From positions 1 to 25,080 of the forward strand of contig DASTBU010000072.1 in the NCBI GenBank assembly GCA_035711845.1: 25,080 nucleotides of DNA, read 5' to 3'. This DNA is from DASTBU01 sp035711845 (GTDB lineage Bacteria > Acidobacteriota > Vicinamibacteria > Vicinamibacterales > 2-12-FULL-66-21). Position numbers and translations under genes: made by a program. The notes under the pieces were generated by a model. The model was not told the origin of the DNA and did no database searches. It saw only the letters and a program-made list of their open reading frames with translations. This document shows, one piece after another, positions 6,186 to 13,853 of the stretch. Positions within the stretch are counted from its first letter, which is position 1; every line of letters starts with the position of its first letter.

Positions 6186-8945
6186 CTACTCGGGCGTGAA
6201 GCGATACGCCGAGGGAACCGGCCGGAGCGGGCGATCGAACCACATCGGTCGGCGGAGCCCGCCGGGCCCGGGCGCCGGCCTCGTCTTCTCCATCCACTCT
6301 TTGTAGGCCTGGTGCGAGGCCGCGGTATCCACGACGACATCCCCGTACGCGTCGTCGGGCCCGGCCTTCTCGAGCGTGACCCGCTGATGCCAGCAGTGCA
6401 TGCCGCTGACCGGATCGGGCTGGACGGGAAACGTGAGGTTCTGGTGCACACCCACCTCGCTCCACCAGACTCTGCCGCTGTCGGGATCGTCGCTCTGGAA
6501 CGGCCTGGCGCCGTGTAACTGCTTCATTACGTAACGGCCATGCGGGTCCCGCACGATCCGGACCAGCGACGAGGCGGCACGGGCGCCGCCCTGGTCCTCG
6601 TGGAGACGCCACCGCCCGAGATGATGAGACATGCCGAGCACACCAGGCCTGATGCCTTCGGTCACCCAGGCGCGAGTGACGAAATAGCCGATGCGAGTCC
6701 GCACCTTGACGAGATCACCGGTGGCGATCCCGATTCGCCGCGCATCCTCCGTCGAGATCCACAGCGGGTTGTTGTGAGAGATCTCGTAGAGCCACTTCAC
6801 CGGCGAGCGGGTGTGGATGAGGGTTGGCAGCCGGAAGTTCGGCAGCAAATCGAACTCGCCCTCCGCTCTGTTCATCTCGCGCCAGTGGACGTGCCCTGGC
6901 ATGTAGCGGGGAATGGCATGTTCGGGCCAGCCCCATTCGACGAGTGTCGACGAGTAGAACTCGAGACGTCGCGATGGCGTGTTGACACCGGCGCAGGCCA
7001 CGCCGTCCACGATCACACCGACGGGCAAGCCGTTGCGAAGAAGCGTCTCGCCGGATCCGTCCCTCGTCGTTCCCTCGAGCTCCGAGGCGTCGAGCGGGCG
7101 CTCGAACGCGCGGCTGTAGGTCTTGTCCGACACCTTGAAGACGCCGTACTTCCGCATGTAGGCGAGCGGCGAGAGCTGCTCCCGCGCGGCGGCCTCCGGA
7201 AGGCCCGGCACGGAATGCTCGAAGATCCAGCCGTAGTACTCATCCATCGTGATCGGCTGGTCGGGCCGGACCGGCGACTCGAAGTACTGGCGGATTCCGA
7301 GCGAGCCGTCGGGGTCGATGCGCCAGCTCAGCGCGATCCAGAACTCGCTTTCCTCCCAGACTTCACCGGGGTTCGATTCGTAGCTGGCGGACACCTGCTC
7401 ACCGCGCTTTTCCCGGGCGACCCTGAGGACAGGCTGGCGGAACCCGAGCCACTGGCCGGCGTGCGTCTCCTGGCTCATGGTGTCGTGACGTTCCGTCCCG
7501 AGCCCCATGGGGAGGATGTAGTCGGCAAACCAGGCGGTCTCGCTCCACGTTGGCGTGAGCGCCACGTGCAACCCGATCTTTTCCTTGTCCTGGAGCACCT
7601 CCATCCAGGAGAACCCATCAGGGTTCGTCCAGAGCGGGTTGTACACGCGCGTGAAGTAGACATCGAGCTTCCCCCGTCCTTCTTTCAGGAAGTGCGGCAG
7701 CAGGAAGCTCAGCTCGAAAAAGGCGAGCGGGAACTCTTTCGGGAAGAGCAGCTCGTTCCAGTAGCCGGGTGGCGGCGGCGGGTTGGGGTGTTTCGGAACG
7801 AATTTGTTCGTCACGTGCATGTTCATGCCGCCCACCGTGCCGAGCGATCCCGTGAGGACGACGAGGAGATAGACGCATCGGGTGATCTGCCAGCCCCAGA
7901 GATTCCCGGAGGCGGCGGCGCGCCAGTTGTGTGCGGCGAAGCGGGTTCCGGCTCGGCCGATTGCGCGCGCGGCAGCCCGTATGCGCCCGGCGGCCACACC
8001 GGTTTCACTTTCGGCGAACTCGGGCGTGAACTGCGCGTACTCCTGCTTCAGCGCGTCGATGAACGAGTCGAACGACTCCGGGAGATCGGGCCGTTCGCTC
8101 CTGAGATACGCACGCCAGTTGACCCACTTGCGAACGAACTCGCGGTTGTAGAGATCCTCCTCGAGGAGGATGCGGGCGATCGCGAGCAGGATGGCGCCCT
8201 CGGTGCCAGAATACGCGGGCAGCCACATGTCGGCCTTCGCGGACGAATTCGAGAGCCGCGGGTCGATCACGATCAACGTCGCCCCGTTCGCTTTGGCCTC
8301 GATGATCCGCTGCGCGTGCGGGTTGAAGTAGTGCCCCGACTCCAGATGAGACGACAGCAGCAGGATCGTCTCCGCATTGGCGTAGTCGGGCGAGGGCCGA
8401 TCGGCGCCGCACCACAGGAAATGGCCGAGGCGCGCCGACGACGAACAGACGTTCGTATGGCTGTTGTGGCCGTCGATTCCCCACGCCTGAAGGACGCGGC
8501 TCGCGTAGCCGTCCTCGCCCGGCCTGCCGACGTGATACATCACTTCGCGCCTGCGGCCCTCGAGGATCGCGCGGCGAATCCGTCCGCCGATATCGTCCAG
8601 GGCTTCATTCCAGGAGACCTGCTCCCAGCGGCCCTCCCCTCGTTCGCCCGCACGCCGCAGCGGGTAGAGGATGCGGTCCGGATCGTCGAGCTGGTTCGGA
8701 GTTACCACCCCTTTCGCGCACGTGCGCCCGCGGCTGCCGGGGTGCACCGGATTGCCCTCGATCTTCCGGACCTCGAGCGTCTCCTGATCGACGTAAGCCA
8801 GGATCCCGCACGCCGACTCGCAGTTGAAGCAGATGCTGGGAATGATCCAGTACCGGCGCCGGTCTTTCTTCGGCCAGCTCGTGGATTCGAAGTCGACGTA
8901 GTTGTCCCACTCGGAGGGATCGGGGTGGCTGCGGAAGGTAGTCAT
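6186..8945 (-). CDS. Molybdopterin oxidoreductase, DMSO-reductase superfamily catalytic subunit
   Basis: This 919-residue protein is the catalytic subunit of a complex iron-sulfur molybdoenzyme. An N-terminal [4Fe-4S] site is formed by C39, C42, C46 and C76. Bis-MGD-binding domains follow, and a C-terminal dinucleotide-binding domain contains the segment THTRSPVKWLYEISHNNP. Cys167 in NVCSSSARLG lies where the Mo-ligating residue is expected, so Cys ligation is likely, as in Phs/Psr/Nap-type enzymes. There is no Tat signal: an RRR occurs near residue 30 but no hydrophobic stretch follows, so the enzyme probably works on the cytoplasmic side. The gene follows the FeS/NrfD subunit by 41 bp. The substrate cannot be read from sequence; sulfur oxyanions, polysulfide or formate-like substrates are possible. 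Confidence 0.88.
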   Translation of the reverse strand: MTTFRSHPDPSEWDNYVDFESTSWPKKDRRRYWIIPSICFNCESACGILAYVDQETLEVRKIEGNPVHPGSRGRTCAKGVVTPNQLDDPDRILYPLRRAGERGEGRWEQVSWNEALDDIGGRIRRAILEGRRREVMYHVGRPGEDGYASRVLQAWGIDGHNSHTNVCSSSARLGHFLWCGADRPSPDYANAETILLLSSHLESGHYFNPHAQRIIEAKANGATLIVIDPRLSNSSAKADMWLPAYSGTEGAILLAIARILLEEDLYNREFVRKWVNWRAYLRSERPDLPESFDSFIDALKQEYAQFTPEFAESETGVAAGRIRAAARAIGRAGTRFAAHNWRAAASGNLWGWQITRCVYLLVVLTGSLGTVGGMNMHVTNKFVPKHPNPPPPPGYWNELLFPKEFPLAFFELSFLLPHFLKEGRGKLDVYFTRVYNPLWTNPDGFSWMEVLQDKEKIGLHVALTPTWSETAWFADYILPMGLGTERHDTMSQETHAGQWLGFRQPVLRVAREKRGEQVSASYESNPGEVWEESEFWIALSWRIDPDGSLGIRQYFESPVRPDQPITMDEYYGWIFEHSVPGLPEAAAREQLSPLAYMRKYGVFKVSDKTYSRAFERPLDASELEGTTRDGSGETLLRNGLPVGVIVDGVACAGVNTPSRRLEFYSSTLVEWGWPEHAIPRYMPGHVHWREMNRAEGEFDLLPNFRLPTLIHTRSPVKWLYEISHNNPLWISTEDARRIGIATGDLVKVRTRIGYFVTRAWVTEGIRPGVLGMSHHLGRWRLHEDQGGARAASSLVRIVRDPHGRYVMKQLHGARPFQSDDPDSGRVWWSEVGVHQNLTFPVQPDPVSGMHCWHQRVTLEKAGPDDAYGDVVVDTAASHQAYKEWMEKTRPAPGPGGLRRPMWFDRPLRPVPSAYRFTPE

Positions 8946-8986
8946 GGTGGATCGCTATCTGTCGTGCCGGCGCGGACCGCGTCAGT

Positions 8987-10510
8987 TCAACTGAGCGGCA
9001 CCGCCTGGCCGGCCTCGACCCAGATGTATTCCCAAATCGCGCCGCCGGCGAGCGCGAGCAGGGCCGCGCTGCTCGTCAGCCCGGCGCTTGCGCCAGCGCC
9101 GATCGTCAGGAGCACCACGATCGGAAGGAGGCCGCCCGCAACGACCGTGCCTCCCCAGAACAACCGGGCGTACGCGCCGCGGCGGATCGTCTCCACCGCG
9201 ATCTCGTGGTGCCGGGTCGGGCTCGGCGACAGGAGGTGCTCGAACGCCAGGATGACGAGATGGGCCAGCAGCGCAGCCACGAGAACCTTGCCGAGCAGGG
9301 GGACCGCACCGGCCGTGCGGCCACCCATCGGCACGGCCACGAGCAGCAGCGACGCCGCTCCCGCCGCAACGGATTGCGCCACGAGGTCGATGGCGGCAGA
9401 CGGCCCTTGCCACAGATCGCGCCCCAGCCCCTGGGCGAAGAGAAACCCCGTGTACGCCGAGGCCAGGATCGCGACGATGACGGTCGGGAGCAGGAGCCCG
9501 TCGAGGACGAAGTTCGATCCGATCCAGCCGGCCGCCAGCCACATCGCGCTGAGCGCGCCGTGCGCCGTGAGGAACCACGCGCCCCATACCATCCAGGACC
9601 GCCAGTTCGAGCGCGTCAGGATGTAGTAGAACCGCTCCGGCCGCTCCAGATCGACGATCAGCACGACGGCCGTCAGCGAGATGAAGACGATCGAGATCGC
9701 TGGCGCGGCGAGTGTCGTCAGCGCACCGTGAAATCCCATCCACCAGAGCAAGGCCGCAACCAGCATCGCGCCCGTGGACACGGCTTTGAAGAGCAGATAG
9801 AGCACCATGTCGATGCCCCAGGGCTTGCCGTGCGGCACATCGTAATCGACACGCGGCGCGGCGGGGTCGCCGGCGTCGGGCTCGGGGGCACCCAGGGGAC
9901 GCAGATGGACCTGTCCCTCTTTGTAGATGAGCGGGCGCACCGCCACCTCGGGGCGGATCGCGCTCTCTTCCGCTGCGACGTAGAACACGCGCGGCCCGGT
10001 GCCCTTCTCGGGCTTGCGGACGGTGAAGGCCTCCCGCTGCACGATCTGTGACACTTCGCTTGCCGGATCGTCCAGATCACCGAATATGCGGCACTGGGTA
10101 GGACACACGCTCACGCACGATGGCAGCAGCTTGTTCTCCACCCTGTTCGCGCAGAAGTTGCACTTCTCGGCGGTGTGCGTGTTCGGATCGATGAACAGCT
10201 GATCGTACGGACAGGCCTCCATGCACGCCCGGCAGCCGATGCACGACTGTCCGTTGAGATCGACAATCCCGTCGCGGCGTTTGAAGAGCGCGCTGGTTGG
10301 ACAGATTCGTACGCACGGCGCGTCGGTGCACTGGTTGCACAGCACCGGGAAGAAGAATCGCCGGGTGTCCGGGAACGTGCCCTTCTCGACGGTCTTCACC
10401 CAGCAGCGGTTGACGCCTATTGGAATCTGATGTTCCGCTTTGCATGCGATCGTACAGGCGTGGCAGCCGATGCACTTGCGGAGGTCTATGGCGAACCCGT
10501 AGTTGGGCAT
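8987..10510 (-). CDS. Fused four-cluster ferredoxin and NrfD-like membrane subunit
   Basis: This 507-residue protein joins two subunits that are usually separate. Residues 1-200 are a DmsB/PsrB-like electron-transfer module with four [4Fe-4S] motifs (C13/16/19/23, C58/61/66/70, C90/93/96/100, C117/120/132/136). Residues about 233-500 form about eight transmembrane helices of the NrfD/PsrC type, which exchange electrons with quinones. The domains are connected by a Pro/Asp-rich linker (about 205-230). There is no frameshift or internal stop. The module would pass electrons between the quinone pool and the molybdenum subunit encoded 41 bp downstream. The ATG at 10510 lies only 13 bp after the methyltransferase stop and has no recognisable Shine-Dalgarno, so it may depend on read-through or an internal promoter. 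Confidence 0.9.
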   Translation of the reverse strand: MPNYGFAIDLRKCIGCHACTIACKAEHQIPIGVNRCWVKTVEKGTFPDTRRFFFPVLCNQCTDAPCVRICPTSALFKRRDGIVDLNGQSCIGCRACMEACPYDQLFIDPNTHTAEKCNFCANRVENKLLPSCVSVCPTQCRIFGDLDDPASEVSQIVQREAFTVRKPEKGTGPRVFYVAAEESAIRPEVAVRPLIYKEGQVHLRPLGAPEPDAGDPAAPRVDYDVPHGKPWGIDMVLYLLFKAVSTGAMLVAALLWWMGFHGALTTLAAPAISIVFISLTAVVLIVDLERPERFYYILTRSNWRSWMVWGAWFLTAHGALSAMWLAAGWIGSNFVLDGLLLPTVIVAILASAYTGFLFAQGLGRDLWQGPSAAIDLVAQSVAAGAASLLLVAVPMGGRTAGAVPLLGKVLVAALLAHLVILAFEHLLSPSPTRHHEIAVETIRRGAYARLFWGGTVVAGGLLPIVVLLTIGAGASAGLTSSAALLALAGGAIWEYIWVEAGQAVPLS

Positions 10511-10523
10511 GAGGCGAAAAAGA

Positions 10524-13500
10524 CTACGAGACTATATCGCAAAAGGCCAGCAGGGCTGCCTTTCTGGACTCCATCGGCACGAGGGGGAACGTGTCGAGAA
10601 TGTGCTCGAGCTGCGCTTTCCCGACGCCGTAGACGCGTGCGGCGGTTGCCTGGAGTCTCGCGGCAAGGTCTGGCTTCGCCGGAGTACTGGCCAGCAGAGT
10701 CGCGAGTCCGGCGAGCTGACGGAAGCCAGCGTCGGTGTGCGGAGGACGGGGTGCCGGCAGACGGCTGATGACGCCAGCCCCGACGTGGGTCGTGATTCTC
10801 GGCCGGATCAGGTAGTTCGCCACGAAGCTGTTGAAGAGCCCGCAGAGATACTGCTGGCTCTCGTCGTCGAGCGCATCCTTGAGACAGAACAGCGTGTGCG
10901 TGGTGACGACTCCGGCCGGGACGATGGCGGCGATGAGCGACAGCCGGTTGCTGGCCGAGGCGACGTCTCGGTAGGCGAGGCGCGCCCGTCCGAACGTCTC
11001 GGCAGCGTTCAGCAGCCTGTTGGCTGCCGAAAGACGCACCCGCAGCGTCGAACTGTCGAGGTCGGCTGAAAATGGCGACACGTGCTTACCCTCGATGACC
11101 GGGATCGTCCGGCCGCTCGCGCGGCCGGCTTCGACGAAGTGCGCTCGATCGTCCGTCGCGTTCAACTCTCGGCCGAATCGCACGTTCCAGCCATTCTCGT
11201 CCGCGAGCGTCGGCCAGCGGAACGCCAGATCGCTCACGATCGCGACGTCGCGGGTCGTTCGAAGCTCCGGTACGGCCATCGATGATCCGCTGAGCCGCTC
11301 GATCAGCCCGCGCGACAGCAGCACCGCTTCGCTGTCGCGGCCGGTGTCGGGAAGCGAGTCGAGCATCTCGGGTGTTCCGATCCCGAACCGGCAGGGCAGA
11401 TCCGTCGTCCGTCCATCTTTCGTCGCCGAGAGGATCAGGAACCTGAGCCCGCGGTGTATCGGGAACACGCCCTGGCGGTTCTCGATGGAGATCAGTCCAT
11501 CGACCTGCATGCGATCGAACAGTGCTCGCCGGAGCGGCGCGCTTCCGTGATCGAGAGCGAAGCCGGAGGGCAGGACCATCCCGAGGCGCCCACCGGGGCG
11601 AAGGAGTCCGGCGGCGCGATCGATGAAGAGCTGATACAAGTTCGCGTGACCGGTACCCTGAAATCTGTATACGCCAGACGATCTGGCAAAGGCGTGCAGA
11701 CGCGACGCGTCGTCGCGCCGCCTCGTGCGGGCGTCCGTCGTGCCGCGGTCGGCACGCAACATCTCCCAGGGCGGGTTGCCCAGGATCGCGTCGAAGCCGG
11801 CTGGTTCGAGCGGCTGGCCCTCCGCGTCGTAGAAGATCTCCGGATATTCGAGCGTCCAGTGGAAGAAGCGTTCCTGCCCGGCTATCTCACGAGCTTCCGC
11901 CAGCAGTGGCGCCGCTGCAGCGGCCGGCAGCGAACTGCCGCGACCGAGCAGTCCGTCCATCAACGCACCAAAAGCCAAGGCGGCCTGCCTCCGGCTCGCG
12001 GATCGAAACCATCCGGCACACCACAGGTCGGCCGCCGCCTTCCACCGCATCAACGCCGAGGACGTGTGCGTGAGCCGGGCCAGGGCCTGTTCCTTCGCCC
12101 TCACACACGCGAGCGAGTCGTCTGGCTCGAGAGCTATTTGCGATCGAATCGCGACGGCTGCGCCAATGGATCCCATGGCTTGCGTTCCGTCGAAGAGCGG
12201 CAGGTCGGCCGGCCTGACACCTCGTCCGGCGGAGGGTGGTTGACGACGCAGATCTTCGAGCGTCGCGCCGACGAGGCTGTTTCCGACACGAAGGCGATGA
12301 TCGAGGAAGCTCAGCGGCCGGTCGGCCGAGAGCGTGGCGAGCCAGAGTGAGAGCCGCCCGAGCTGGACGGCCATCGGATTGAGGTCGACCCCAAAGAGGC
12401 ACCTCTGCGCGATGGCACGCCTGAACTCCACGCGTTCGTGTTCCGTGATGTCGCTGGCCGCGAACCCGCCCTCGCGCACGAGCGCGGCTTCGTACGCGGC
12501 GGCGAGATAGCGACAGGCCGCCACCAGGAACGCGCCGCTGCCCATTGCCGGATCGAGCACGCGCAGCTTGAGGATATCTTCGGCCGACGCGTCCTGGACC
12601 AGGGGCGCGAGCGTGCGACGGACGACGAACTCGGTCAGCGAACGCGGCGTGTAGAAGGAGCCCGTGGCCTTGCGCGTTTCGGAAGGGACCAAGAGTGGCT
12701 TTGCACCCGGACTGGCTGCAACCGGTTCGAGCGCGAGCAGGCGCTCGTACACCCCGCCGAGCTGCTCGACGCCCAGATCGCCGTACGCAACACGGACACG
12801 CCCGGTCCTGGCCGGCCGCGTGGTCAGCGCGAGAACCGCCTCCCTCACGGCGCCGTCGTCGAGCGCGAGCGTGTCGGCGAGCGGTGACTGAGCGGGCGAG
12901 AACAGGCGGCCGTTGAACGGAGGGACCCTTAACGCCCCGGACGTGCAGCCCTCGTGCGCGAGGCGCGCGATTGCCTGCAGTGTTTCCCAGAGGCCGCGCG
13001 GCCGAGGGGTGAACTCGACGCGATCGCGCAGCGCTTCAATCGTGTAGCCGTCACGGTACACAGGATGCCAGCGCGGTACGAGACCCCGCGCTTCGGCGAA
13101 CAGGAGGAACAGGACCCGGTAGATGACGATCAGCGCCTCGTCGAACGTCCGCGACGCGTGCACGCTTCTGCCGGCTCCGCGACGGCTGGTCGCCGTTCCG
13201 AAGGCGTTGAGCAGGTGAACCAGGCCGTCCTGGACGCCTTCTTGAAGCGCGGTGCGCACCTTCGTTCTGTGTTGCTCCGAGAGCGCGACGGCCCGGTCGA
13301 GTGTCGAACCGTCGGCAGGCCCGGCGGGAAGCGCAGCCTCGGCGCGGACCAGGCTCCAGAAGATCTGGAACGCCTTCTCATCTTCCAATGTGGCTTCCAG
13401 GGCGAACTGCATGAACCGGCCCGAATACGTTCGACGGCTGTCCACGATCCGCACATCTGGTCCCGACACGCAGAACGACCAGCGTGCGTCGAGTCCGATA

Positions 13501-13853
13501 CCATGCCGGACGGCGGCCCGCCATGCGGCCGACCCGTCGCGGCCCCACCCGGTCACGACAAGGCCCGCGGCGCCAGGGCCGCGAGCCTGCAGCGCTGCAT
13601 TGAGCGCTTCGCCGCTGCCGGCGAGCGGGATCACCCGATATCCCAGCTGTTTGAATAGCGGCGCCGCGACACGATCGAAGACCGTTCGCGCGCCAGACGC
13701 AGGTCCGAGCTGGGTACGGATTCGGGCATGCCAGGATCGAAACCGGCCCTGTCTGGCGATCGTCTCTGTTCGATCCACCAGTAGCCCTCGATCGCTCCCG
13801 ACTCCCTCCAGGGCTTCGTGCGACAAGAGCGTACCTGACAGCCCGGCTATCAT
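10524..13853 (-). CDS. Eco57I-like N6-adenine DNA methyltransferase (type IIG/DrmMI-like)
   Basis: This 1109-residue protein is built like large adenine methyltransferases of type IIG, BREX (PglX) and DISARM systems. Motif X-like GSFYTPRSLTEFVV lies at about 398-411, the AdoMet motif DPAMGSGAFL at 434-443, and the catalytic NPPW at 693-696. The C-terminal 350 residues probably hold target recognition. Residues about 57-165 look like the N-terminal nuclease-type domain of such proteins (FDRVAAPLFKQLGYRV to FQIFWSLV). However, the strand that normally carries E-x-K reads LVVTGWGRDG, so the nuclease appears lost. The ATG at 13853 overlaps the helicase stop as ATGA, so the two are coupled. It should methylate adenine at an unknown site and act with the helicase, most likely in phage defence. 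Confidence 0.88.
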   Translation of the reverse strand: MIAGLSGTLLSHEALEGVGSDRGLLVDRTETIARQGRFRSWHARIRTQLGPASGARTVFDRVAAPLFKQLGYRVIPLAGSGEALNAALQARGPGAAGLVVTGWGRDGSAAWRAAVRHGIGLDARWSFCVSGPDVRIVDSRRTYSGRFMQFALEATLEDEKAFQIFWSLVRAEAALPAGPADGSTLDRAVALSEQHRTKVRTALQEGVQDGLVHLLNAFGTATSRRGAGRSVHASRTFDEALIVIYRVLFLLFAEARGLVPRWHPVYRDGYTIEALRDRVEFTPRPRGLWETLQAIARLAHEGCTSGALRVPPFNGRLFSPAQSPLADTLALDDGAVREAVLALTTRPARTGRVRVAYGDLGVEQLGGVYERLLALEPVAASPGAKPLLVPSETRKATGSFYTPRSLTEFVVRRTLAPLVQDASAEDILKLRVLDPAMGSGAFLVAACRYLAAAYEAALVREGGFAASDITEHERVEFRRAIAQRCLFGVDLNPMAVQLGRLSLWLATLSADRPLSFLDHRLRVGNSLVGATLEDLRRQPPSAGRGVRPADLPLFDGTQAMGSIGAAVAIRSQIALEPDDSLACVRAKEQALARLTHTSSALMRWKAAADLWCAGWFRSASRRQAALAFGALMDGLLGRGSSLPAAAAAPLLAEAREIAGQERFFHWTLEYPEIFYDAEGQPLEPAGFDAILGNPPWEMLRADRGTTDARTRRRDDASRLHAFARSSGVYRFQGTGHANLYQLFIDRAAGLLRPGGRLGMVLPSGFALDHGSAPLRRALFDRMQVDGLISIENRQGVFPIHRGLRFLILSATKDGRTTDLPCRFGIGTPEMLDSLPDTGRDSEAVLLSRGLIERLSGSSMAVPELRTTRDVAIVSDLAFRWPTLADENGWNVRFGRELNATDDRAHFVEAGRASGRTIPVIEGKHVSPFSADLDSSTLRVRLSAANRLLNAAETFGRARLAYRDVASASNRLSLIAAIVPAGVVTTHTLFCLKDALDDESQQYLCGLFNSFVANYLIRPRITTHVGAGVISRLPAPRPPHTDAGFRQLAGLATLLASTPAKPDLAARLQATAARVYGVGKAQLEHILDTFPLVPMESRKAALLAFCDIVS

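Noticed and set aside
8840..8945. Twin-arginine signal at the molybdoenzyme N terminus (RRR near residue 30)
   Set aside because: No S/T-RR-x-F-L-K pattern and no hydrophobic core follows; the Fe-S cysteines begin only 9 residues later.
6540..9626. A 1028-codon open frame on the plus strand
   Set aside because: It is antisense to the molybdoenzyme and FeS/NrfD genes, which have clear motifs. Long antisense frames are expected at this GC content.
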